A DNA stretch of 64,000 bases from Planctomycetota bacterium (GTDB lineage: Bacteria > Planctomycetota > Planctomycetia > Gemmatales > HRBIN36): NCBI GenBank assembly GCA_014584395.1, contig JACTMY010000020.1, positions 62,001 through 126,000 of the forward strand, written 5' to 3'. Under the pieces are notes generated by a model. The model did not search any database and had not been told where the DNA came from. It saw only the letters and a program-made list of their open reading frames with translations. Every line of letters begins with the position of its first letter. Position 1 is the first letter of the stretch. The position numbers and the translations under genes were made by a program. Positions 35,153 to 42,467 of this stretch are shown here, piece after piece.

Positions 35153-37285
35153 TCAATGCAAAAACTGAAACTGCCAATGAAGCTCGTTCGACCAGCTTCC
35201 GCCCTGGCGGAGGTCGATGAGCCAATGGAAAAAGACCCGGCTGCCTTGATGCACCATCTCGTAACCGCCTTCGGATTGGCTGACCGTTTGCAGCGGCAGG
35301 GTCCAGACCCCGGCCGGCTGAGCGCTGCGCAGCTTCGTGTGCAGTTTCAGCCATTCATCGGTCAAGCCGAACTCCGTTAAATCGGTCAGTTGCAGCATCG
35401 CTTCCAGGGGGCCTGCCTTGGCTTGCCCCGACCAGGAGAAGTAGCGGTCCGGTTGTCCCGCCGCCATGCCCGCGAAGAGAAACTCCACCGCCAGGCGAAA
35501 CCGCGGCGTTTTCGGCGAACCCTCGATGTGATAGTGCAGCGCCAGGTCGTCCTGCTTGCCCGAAAGACGCAGCGTCTTGGTCAGCGTCAAGGGCTGACCA
35601 AACACGTCGGCGGAGCGCGTCAGCGCCGCCTCGGCTTCATGAGGCGAACAGGTCAGCTTCGCCTCGTAGGGCTGACCCAGAAACGACCCCGCTTCGCCGA
35701 ACGCGCCTTGCTGCACCTGTTCCAGGCTGACCGCTTCGTGCAAGAAATGATCGAGCCAGCTTTTCCGCGGACTGAAATCATACTGCAAGCGCTTCTCCAA
35801 ACCCTCTTGCTTAAACCTTGGCCCTTCGGCGATCAGGCTGACCTGATGCGCGTCCTGCTTGCCCCGGGCCGCCTCCTGAATGGCCGCATGATAGGGTTCC
35901 GGGCGCCGGGCCAGGCCCGCTTGCAGGTTGTGGCGAATGGGGAACAGGTCCAGCTCGTAGATCATGCCGCCTTCATGGGGCGAAAGGTAAACCGCGAGAT
36001 GGTGATTCCGAACGCAGATTTCCTTGCGGCCATCGAGGTTGAAGTCCCGCTCCTGGCACTCCACGTGGTTCCGGGCCACCGAGCGGACCAGCCGATCGGC
36101 TTGCAATAAATGGTGATACACGGCGTGGCGCAAATGGGGCAGGTACAACCCGCCGAACGCCCCATGCCAATAGCTGCAGTTGCATTGGCCGCGATACAGT
36201 TCCCGCTCCGCTTCCTCGAAGTGCGGGTCCTGGCGCTGACGGGCCGCCTCGACGGCCTCGCTGACCTCCAGCATTCGGGCATACATCTCCCGCACTTCCG
36301 GGTACTTCATGCGGAAGTTGCGCCACACCCCGCCCCGGAGAAAGCGCTTCAAAACGGCTTTCTCCTCCGGCGACCATTTAGCCGCGTGGTCGATTTCCTG
36401 TTGCAGCCGCTGATAGGTCCGCTGCCTGGGCGCGGGCAGCGCCCACTCCGTCATCTCCCGGTAGCTGCCGTCGGGGAAATAGACGATCTTGTTGGCGGGG
36501 GTCGCGCGGAGCACCTCGCTCAGGTGGCACATTTGGATCGTCCCGGCCGCCAACTCCTCTTGCAGCCCGTCGAAAAACTGCTTCAGCCAGCCGTTCGTGT
36601 AGCAGTGGCGATGCGTCTCCGGCCAGGCGCCGAACTTCTCGCCGTCATCCGCGCAGACGACCACCGCGTTCGGATGGGCTTGCCCCAACTCCTTCAAATA
36701 GCGGATGGCCGCCGCCGGCTCCTTCCAAGGCACGAGATAACGCATCGGCTCGCTGATCGGAAAAACGGTCAACAGCCGCCCCTCATCCTCCGTCCAATAG
36801 GGTTCATGCAGTTCCGCGTCCTCCAGCCCGGCCTGCACGAATTGATGATCGTCGAGCAGGGTGAACTTGATCCCCGCTTCGGCCAGGTCGCTGGCCAGGC
36901 TCGCTTCCCAGACCCGCTCCGCCAACCACATCCCCTCGACTGTAACGCCAAAGAGGTCGTTCAGCTTTTCCGAATAACGGCGAATCTGGCCGATGCGATC
37001 CCGCCGCGGCAGCATGGTCAGGATGGGTTCGTAAAACGCGCCGCCGAGAATCTCCAATTGGCCGCGTTCGACCAGATGGTTCAGTTCGCGCAGATAAGCG
37101 GGTCGATGCCGTTCCTGCCACTCGAGCAGCGGGCCGGAGATGTGCAGGGCAAAGCGCAGCGTCGGATACTGGGCGATGAGATGCACGAAGGGTTGATAGC
37201 TGTCGTGATGCGCCTGGGCGAAGACGTCCTCGAAGTTGCCAACGGGCTGATGATTGTGCAGTCCCAGAACCAAACGCACCGGCAT
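35153..37285 (-). CDS. GH57 4-alpha-glucanotransferase / alpha-amylase
   Basis: 710 residues. The GH57 barrel opens with LVLGLHNHQPVGNF, has the nucleophile region GMWLAERVWE and the acid/base segment VVVCADDGEKFGAWP. DUF1925/DUF1926-type beta domains follow (RGQCNCSYWHGAFGGLYLPHLR, LDLFPIRHNLQ). The layout matches Thermococcus 4-alpha-glucanotransferase (about 660 residues). There is no signal peptide, so it acts on intracellular glycogen or maltodextrin. AAGGAG lies six bases before the ATG. Amylase versus transferase activity cannot be told from motifs. Confidence 0.92.
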   Translation of the reverse strand: MPVRLVLGLHNHQPVGNFEDVFAQAHHDSYQPFVHLIAQYPTLRFALHISGPLLEWQERHRPAYLRELNHLVERGQLEILGGAFYEPILTMLPRRDRIGQIRRYSEKLNDLFGVTVEGMWLAERVWEASLASDLAEAGIKFTLLDDHQFVQAGLEDAELHEPYWTEDEGRLLTVFPISEPMRYLVPWKEPAAAIRYLKELGQAHPNAVVVCADDGEKFGAWPETHRHCYTNGWLKQFFDGLQEELAAGTIQMCHLSEVLRATPANKIVYFPDGSYREMTEWALPAPRQRTYQRLQQEIDHAAKWSPEEKAVLKRFLRGGVWRNFRMKYPEVREMYARMLEVSEAVEAARQRQDPHFEEAERELYRGQCNCSYWHGAFGGLYLPHLRHAVYHHLLQADRLVRSVARNHVECQERDFNLDGRKEICVRNHHLAVYLSPHEGGMIYELDLFPIRHNLQAGLARRPEPYHAAIQEAARGKQDAHQVSLIAEGPRFKQEGLEKRLQYDFSPRKSWLDHFLHEAVSLEQVQQGAFGEAGSFLGQPYEAKLTCSPHEAEAALTRSADVFGQPLTLTKTLRLSGKQDDLALHYHIEGSPKTPRFRLAVEFLFAGMAAGQPDRYFSWSGQAKAGPLEAMLQLTDLTEFGLTDEWLKLHTKLRSAQPAGVWTLPLQTVSQSEGGYEMVHQGSRVFFHWLIDLRQGGSWSNELHWQFQFLH

Positions 37286-37395
37286 GCCCTGCTCCTTGGA
37301 AAAAGGGAGGTGGCGATGCTACTCATTGTCGGGACCATGCGGGGAGGTTCAAGGGGAAGGCTTCATCGCGGTCCGCCGATAGTGCTTCAATGTCG

Positions 37396-37442
37396 GTCAC
37401 AACCCCTCGTGCCCCCAATTCAGTTTGGGCACGAGATGTGAC
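37396..37442. repeat. Imperfect inverted repeat
   Basis: GTCACA-N4-CTCGTGCCC (37396-37414) pairs with GGGCACGAG-N1-TGTGAC (37427-37442) around a 12-nt loop. It lies just beyond the stop of the minus-strand membrane gene, so it may act as a weak terminator or a protein site; no T-tract is present on either side. Confidence 0.5.
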
Positions 37443-37468
37443 CGTTTGGCAGGATCACTCAACCTGGA

Positions 37469-37981
37469 CTAATGCGGTCCGCCGCGGAACCGCTGCAGCA
37501 TGGCATCAACGCCATCGGCTCCGGCCTGCCAGCCAAAGTAGCCTGCGATGAGCACGGCCAGCACGAGTTCGATGTACCAGAGTCCGTGCAATCCCATGCG
37601 CAAGGGTTGAGAGGAGAAAAAGAGCAGCGACCCGATGAGAAACATGGGCAGCGCAAGGCACAGGGAAACCAAAGCCGCTTGGTGAATGGCAAAGCCCCAT
37701 TCACGCTGGTGGTTGGCCGCGATCATGAGCACGACGATCAGGGCCAGGCTGCACAGGAGGATGCCGCCCCATTGCGGTCTTCTGATTTCGTAGAGGGTGC
37801 ACGGGAGGATCGCACAGGGGCCTAAAAGCAGCACCAGGGCCAAGGTGATGTTGGCATAGGCATCCCCCTGAAAGGGGGAACCATCGATGCCCGCGCCGCC
37901 GAGCGCGAACAGGCCCGCGCCCATCAGCCCCAAGACGCCGATCAGCCCGCTGGCGATGAGGATCAGTTTGCGCTGGAGCAT
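37469..37981 (-). CDS. Small multi-pass membrane protein, function unknown
   Basis: 170 residues with five hydrophobic helices (for example LILIASGLIGVLGLMGAG, ITLALVLLLGPCAIL, LLCSLALIVVLMIAA) and short loops. No family was recognised. The ATG at 37981 starts directly before helix 1. The frame is open to 38281, but that would run through the terminator of the upstream TonB-receptor gene, so the longer start is unlikely. No clear ribosome-binding site is seen. Confidence 0.6.
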   Translation of the reverse strand: MLQRKLILIASGLIGVLGLMGAGLFALGGAGIDGSPFQGDAYANITLALVLLLGPCAILPCTLYEIRRPQWGGILLCSLALIVVLMIAANHQREWGFAIHQAALVSLCLALPMFLIGSLLFFSSQPLRMGLHGLWYIELVLAVLIAGYFGWQAGADGVDAMLQRFRGGPH

Positions 37982-38122
37982 GTTGGCGGGCCGCTCTTGC
38001 AAGTGAAGCTGCGTTTCCAAAGCCCGGCAGATTAAACCCAGGATACCTGAACGCCGCCGCGAATGCCAATGCGAAACAATTCCCTCTTTTCCAAACAGTG
38101 CGTGGGAACGAGGCATGCCGAT

Positions 38123-38151
38123 AAAAAAACGGGGAGCGTGATGCTCCCCGT
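38123..38151 (-). terminator. Rho-independent terminator after the TonB-receptor gene
   Basis: On the minus strand a perfect 9-bp stem ACGGGGAGC / GCTCCCCGT with a 5-nt loop is followed by TTTTTTT. It ends transcription 27 nt after the receptor stop codon. Confidence 0.92.
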
Positions 38152-38177
38152 GCGAAGGTCGATGATGGCGAACCGGC

Positions 38178-40577
38178 TTAATAGCGCAGTTCGAGACCAG
38201 CGTAGAACGTGCGGCCTGGCTGATACACGCCCAAGCCCGTTCGCAGGTCGAGGTGTTCGCGGTAGAACTTGTTAAATGCATTCTCCAAGCCCGCGGTCAA
38301 GAGGACGCCTTCGCGGGGCCGCCAGAAGCCGCGGAGATCATAGACCACGAAGCCGGGCGTGGGCTGTTCGAGCAAGCTCGAGGCCACGCGATTCTGCTGG
38401 GCCACGATTCGGCTGGAGAAGTCGATGCCGATGGTCGAGTTCGGACCTTCATCGTGCAGCTTCAGACCGATGCGGGCTTCCAGAGGCGAGATGTTGGGCA
38501 GCGGCTCGCGATTGGGGCCGGAGAGAATGCTGCCATCGGCCAGGAAAATCTGCCCGCGGTTGCCGCGCGTCTGATCCTGTCCTTCGACGTAGGTTAAGGT
38601 GGCATAGGGGGTGATGTATTCGTTGTAGTCGATTTCGGTGTAGGCTTCGCCGCCCCAGAGAGTCGCCAGAGAGGTGTTGACGAAGCGGACGTTCAAGGCA
38701 TTGTCGAAGCCGCTGAGCGGAATCTTGCCCTGTGCGCCGCCGATGGCTTCGAAGGTGACGTAATCGTTGATCCAGGAGAAGAAGCCGCTCATGCCCAGGC
38801 GCATGAAGCCGTAGTCGGCTCGCATGCCGATGTCCATTTGATGGAGTTTTTCCGGTTCGAGGTCCGGGTTGCCCTGAACGGTGGTGAAGCCCTGCTGCAA
38901 AGTCGCAAGGAAGGGATTGAGGGCAAACAGTTCGGTCGGGGTCGGCGGCCGCATGGCGAAGCCGAAGCCGCCTAACAGCGTGATATTGCGGGTCAACTGG
39001 AACTCCGCCGTGCTGTAGCCCATCCAGAGGGTGTATTCGCGATCGAGGCTCTCGACGCCAAGAATCGGCCTGGGGTCGAGTTCGCAGCTGCAGTCGCATT
39101 GATCGTCGCTGAATTCCTTGGGGAAGCGGCGGACGTCGGCCGTTTGCAGATCGACGCGGCCTCCGGAGCGAATCGTCAAATAGCTCGAGATCGGCAGCGT
39201 GTTCTCGACGAACAGGCCGACGTTCATGACTTCCGTGCGCGGAATCGGGAAATTCAAGTCGCAGGGCAGGAAGAAGAGTTGATCAAACTCGTTGAGGGCC
39301 TGATTCAAGATGCGGAAGTCGGTGCCGACGGTCCATTGAATTTCATCGCGGCGGCCCCAGGTAAAGGCCATCTGCGTGCCGGTGTTCATGATGTCGGCGT
39401 CGGTCCGGCCGGTGTAGCCGCTGACGTCGAGGCTGGGGATCTGCCGCCGCTTGCCCGGTTGTTGGGCGTCCCCGGCGAAGCTGGTGCGGTTGTAGTAACC
39501 GGTGACGTTCATCTCATCGAAGTAATAACTATCGGTGACGCGGTAGCCGACGCGGAAGCCGTCGGTGACGAGGAACTTGGTGTCGAAGACTTGCCCCGGA
39601 AATTCCAGGTCGGTCTGATCGAGCCGCAAGTAGCCGACTTCGAAAGTCTGATTGGGGGCCAAGTTAAAGCCGTAGACGAAGTCGATGTCGCGGGCGTTGT
39701 AGCTGGAGGGAATTTCAAAGGCCGGTCCATTGCCGGTCATGTAATCGTTGCCGATGCGCTGGCCGTAACTGAGCCGGACGCCCCAATCGGTGGAGCCGCC
39801 GATGAACATTTGCCGGCCGTAGAGTTGCTGGCCGTTGTCCTTGTAGGTCGTGGTGGTTCGGCCATGCCATTCCATGCCGTTGGCGAAGCGGGGAGCGTCG
39901 TCGGTTTCGATGTCGATGAAGGCGAAGCCCGGACCGTACTTCGCGCTGTAAGGACCTTTGACGATGACGGCGTCGCGGATGAGTCCGGAGTCGATCTTGC
40001 TGAGGAAAGTATCCAAGTCATTTCGAGCGGGGAACCAATACTGCCCGTCGGCGAAGGTGTAGATTTGTCCCAAACGATAACCGCGAATGCGGGCTTCGTT
40101 GGCGATCGGCGAGCGGCGCTGGGTGTCGACGCCGAGACCCGAGGTGGATCGCGACAACAGATCGCCGGCGTCGGAGGTGGCGAGCATTTGGGTCTGCTGA
40201 CCACCGAGCACGGCGGTGCCGCCGGGCGCCTGCGAAGCCTCGGCGCGAGCGGCGGGCAAAGCGTCCAGATTGGGAAGTCCGACGCCGCCGCTGCCGAGGA
40301 GGCCGCCCGAGGCGGCGCCCCCTGTGGTCGGCTCGACGGGCAAGGTCGGCTGCTGCGGCACAATGACCTGCGTCGGCGTCACTTCCGGATCGAAGAAAAT
40401 ATAACTGGGCGTGGCCCCCGAAGGCGGTGAAGCGGCAGGGCCGCTCTTGGCCGCGGGCACGATGGCCGGGGCCGCGTTCGGCTCATCCGCCATGAGTATT
40501 GAGGTCATGCTCAGGCTCGCGCACACCGAGCCGACGGAAAGCCATTTCAGCCAACGCTTGCTGCGACGTCGTCCCAC
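38178..40577 (-). CDS. TonB-dependent receptor-like outer membrane protein
   Basis: About 799 residues. A GTG start at 40577 has GGAGG eight bases upstream and yields a signal peptide (WLKWLSVGSVCASLSMTSILMA). A Pro/Gly/Ala-rich N-terminal segment of about 110 residues precedes the plug (EARIRGYRLGQIYTFADGQYWFPARNDLDT, VIVKGPYSAKYGPGFAFIDIE). A beta-barrel follows, with many aromatic strand ends and the family C-terminus YAGLELRY. A CDCSC cluster lies in a predicted extracellular loop. Such receptors import siderophores, cobalamin or glycans; the ligand is unknown. Start codons up to 40739 are possible but unsupported. Confidence 0.88.
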   Translation of the reverse strand: MGRRRSKRWLKWLSVGSVCASLSMTSILMADEPNAAPAIVPAAKSGPAASPPSGATPSYIFFDPEVTPTQVIVPQQPTLPVEPTTGGAASGGLLGSGGVGLPNLDALPAARAEASQAPGGTAVLGGQQTQMLATSDAGDLLSRSTSGLGVDTQRRSPIANEARIRGYRLGQIYTFADGQYWFPARNDLDTFLSKIDSGLIRDAVIVKGPYSAKYGPGFAFIDIETDDAPRFANGMEWHGRTTTTYKDNGQQLYGRQMFIGGSTDWGVRLSYGQRIGNDYMTGNGPAFEIPSSYNARDIDFVYGFNLAPNQTFEVGYLRLDQTDLEFPGQVFDTKFLVTDGFRVGYRVTDSYYFDEMNVTGYYNRTSFAGDAQQPGKRRQIPSLDVSGYTGRTDADIMNTGTQMAFTWGRRDEIQWTVGTDFRILNQALNEFDQLFFLPCDLNFPIPRTEVMNVGLFVENTLPISSYLTIRSGGRVDLQTADVRRFPKEFSDDQCDCSCELDPRPILGVESLDREYTLWMGYSTAEFQLTRNITLLGGFGFAMRPPTPTELFALNPFLATLQQGFTTVQGNPDLEPEKLHQMDIGMRADYGFMRLGMSGFFSWINDYVTFEAIGGAQGKIPLSGFDNALNVRFVNTSLATLWGGEAYTEIDYNEYITPYATLTYVEGQDQTRGNRGQIFLADGSILSGPNREPLPNISPLEARIGLKLHDEGPNSTIGIDFSSRIVAQQNRVASSLLEQPTPGFVVYDLRGFWRPREGVLLTAGLENAFNKFYREHLDLRTGLGVYQPGRTFYAGLELRY

Positions 40578-40601
40578 GATCAAGTCCTCCCCCCTCGAGG
40601 T

Positions 40602-40622
40602 CTGTTCCTGAGGAAGGAACAG
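40602..40622 (-). promoter_or_regulatory. Hairpin in the leader of the TonB-receptor gene
   Basis: CTGTTCCT (40602-40609) and AGGAACAG (40615-40622) form an 8-bp stem with a 5-nt loop just upstream of the GGAGG site of the receptor. It could modulate translation. It does not match the cobalamin riboswitch. Confidence 0.4.
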
Positions 40623-40741
40623 AACCTGACGATTTTTTCGGATGATAGACGGCGCGGACTTGAATCGAACGGAGAATTTAGACCGGATGAGATGGGGTGT
40701 GTTAATCTGGGGACGTTGGCAAATGGTGCAACGCGTCACTC

Positions 40742-40778
40742 AAAAAAAAACACTGGCGCGGACGAAACCGCGCCAGTG
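40742..40778 (-). terminator. Rho-independent terminator after the DUF1579 gene
   Basis: On the minus strand an 11-bp perfect stem CACTGGCGCGG / CCGCGCCAGTG with a 6-nt loop is followed by nine T. It lies 80 nt after the stop codon of the DUF1579 gene. Confidence 0.93.
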
Positions 40779-40858
40779 CGTTAAAGAAGCGCGGGGAAGG
40801 TGATGGCGCCGGATGGACAAGAGCCCCAGGTCGGCCGCTGATCCCTTCGCCGCGGGGG

Positions 40859-41395
40859 TTACTTTTTCCGCTTGTAATCGATCGTGAACATTTCGTTTTC
40901 CTGGCCGTTCACGACTTCGTACATGGTGAAATGCATCGTGTCGGCGTCCTTGAGCTGCGTGACGCTCTTGAACTTCGACATCTTGCCCTCGTGGTTGGGC
41001 CCTTCGCCGATTTCCGTGAACGTCTTGCCATCGTTGCTGACCTTGCCTTCCATGATCATCATGGACGGGCTCATCGAATCGATCCAGGTGCTCATGTATT
41101 TCTTGCGCACAGGACAATAGCTGACGGTGTTGCGGCCGGTAAACTTCATGCCGCCGATGTCGCCCTCGAAGGTCGAGCAGAGATAGAAACCGTTGAGTTC
41201 GATCTTGGAGCTGCACTTGGCGGGATGCTCGCTGCCCATCATGTGCATGGTGCAGGTCCATTCGCCTTCGAACTTCTTGAGCCATTCATGTTCGGGTCCG
41301 GGCTGGGCCATCGGACCTTGGGCCGAAGCCGGCGCCGACGCGATCAGCAAGCCAGCGAAGGTCAGCAACGCCAGGGAAAACCACTTCATCTTCAT
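40859..41395 (-). CDS. DUF1579-family exported protein
   Basis: 178 residues with a signal peptide (FSLALLTFAGLLIASAPASAQ) and a single DUF1579 domain: PGPEHEWLKKFEGEWTC, MSTWIDSMSPSMMIMEGK and a C-terminal MFTIDYKR. The domain is lipocalin-like and its role is unknown. GGAG precedes the ATG at 41395 by eight bases. It is a monocistronic unit with a strong promoter, a palindrome at the start site and a strong terminator, which suggests an abundant, regulated product. Confidence 0.85.
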   Translation of the reverse strand: MKMKWFSLALLTFAGLLIASAPASAQGPMAQPGPEHEWLKKFEGEWTCTMHMMGSEHPAKCSSKIELNGFYLCSTFEGDIGGMKFTGRNTVSYCPVRKKYMSTWIDSMSPSMMIMEGKVSNDGKTFTEIGEGPNHEGKMSKFKSVTQLKDADTMHFTMYEVVNGQENEMFTIDYKRKK

Positions 41396-41493
41396 GCAAG
41401 CCACTCCTTCTTTGGACGAGGTGCCGCGACGGGGCAGGCTCGACGGGAACCTGCCAGGGGACCGTCCGCAAGAAACTGATCGTCCGTTCAGAT

Positions 41494-41505
41494 ATGTGTA
41501 CACAT
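41494..41505. promoter_or_regulatory. 12-bp perfect palindrome, candidate operator
   Basis: ATGTGTACACAT is fully palindromic and covers the predicted transcription start of the DUF1579 gene, sharing one base with its -10 element. The position suits a repressor site. The regulator is unknown. Confidence 0.55.
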
Positions 41506-41533
41506 GTATAATCAGTTGGCCTGCCGGTGTCAA
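41505..41533 (-). promoter_or_regulatory. Near-consensus housekeeping promoter of the DUF1579 gene
   Basis: On the minus strand TTGACA (41528-41533) and TATACA (41505-41510) are separated by exactly 17 nt. This leaves a leader of about 100 nt before the ATG at 41395. It is the best sigma-70-type promoter in the window. Confidence 0.75.
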
Positions 41534-41873
41534 GCCGGCCGCGCGAGATTTTTCACTTCGACCGGCCCTTGCAACGAAGGAGGCGCCGCCTCCGGTCAGC
41601 CTGAAGCATGGACCGATCCTGTCCGCGAACGTCAAACCTTGGCGTCTCGCGCATTGCGTCAACCGCATCGATGCGGCTTATCGAGCGCCGCGAGAGCGGA
41701 TCCAATGACCATCATGGATCCTAACGTTGGCTTACCTGCGCCGACAGAAATGACACGCTCAAACATACTTGCCCGCCAACCGCCTATCAAGGGGCCAGGG
41801 TCCGATTCGCCAACGCCCCTTCCAGCCTGCCGGCAACTTGATCAAGCTTTATGACGCCGTGCGAAATTGCTGC

Positions 41874-41903
41874 TTGTTCCGAGGCGGGTTGGCCCTTTAT
41901 GCT
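41874..41903 (+). promoter_or_regulatory. Weak promoter candidate
   Basis: TTGTTC (41874-41879), an 18-nt spacer and TATGCT (41898-41903) precede the small secreted protein by about 55 nt. Confidence 0.3.
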
Positions 41904-41958
41904 AGGAGGCGTGCCTGGACACGTTCCCAACCCTTGCCAACATAAGGAATCCCCGCGC

Positions 41959-42402
41959 ATGTTCGCCATGATCATCGCCGCCTGTTTGTCTGGTCCCGCA
42001 CTTGCCACTTGGATGCCGATCACGCCGATGCCGTTTCAGGACAAGGACAAGCATGGGTTGGCCGAACCGGACCGCTCCACGATGAACCCGCGGGAGGCGC
42101 TGCGCGCCCATTGGATAACCCGCAGCGGCCGCACCCATTATTACATCGTCAAGGACAAGCTCATCATGGTGGATGAGGGCGAGAAGAAGCATCAAACCTA
42201 TCAGGTGGTCGAGGAGGACAACGACGTCGGCGTCCTGACCATCCGCATTCGCACGCCCGAGGGCGGCGGCCACGAGAAGACCTTGCGCTTCGACAACAAA
42301 CGCACGGGCCTGCTCGAAACCATCTGGATTGAACTGGGCGGCAAGAAATACTACGTCAGCACCATCTGGTTCTATGTGGATGACAAAACCGAACCCAACT
42401 AA
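41959..42402 (+). CDS. Small secreted protein, function unknown
   Basis: 147 residues with a short signal peptide (MFAMIIAACLSGPALA). The mature part is charged and beta-rich (THYYIVKDKLIMVDEG, TYQVVEEDNDVGVLTIRI, KYYVSTIWFYVDD). No family was recognised. AAGGA lies about ten bases before the ATG at 41959; the frame is open further upstream without support. The metallopeptidase gene follows 65 nt later and could be co-transcribed. Confidence 0.65.
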   Translation: MFAMIIAACLSGPALATWMPITPMPFQDKDKHGLAEPDRSTMNPREALRAHWITRSGRTHYYIVKDKLIMVDEGEKKHQTYQVVEEDNDVGVLTIRIRTPEGGGHEKTLRFDNKRTGLLETIWIELGGKKYYVSTIWFYVDDKTEPN

Positions 42403-42467
42403 CATAACTAGAGATCGAGCAGCGGGATCAAGACAACCGGTTGTCATCGGAACAAAGGAAGAGACGG

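Larger units (their letters stand above)
41396..41958. other. 563-nt divergent intergenic region
   Basis: No gene is supported. It holds the promoter and palindrome of the DUF1579 gene (41494-41533) and, near its right end, a weaker promoter candidate for the small secreted protein. The middle (41540-41870) shows no feature that I can name. Confidence 0.6.
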
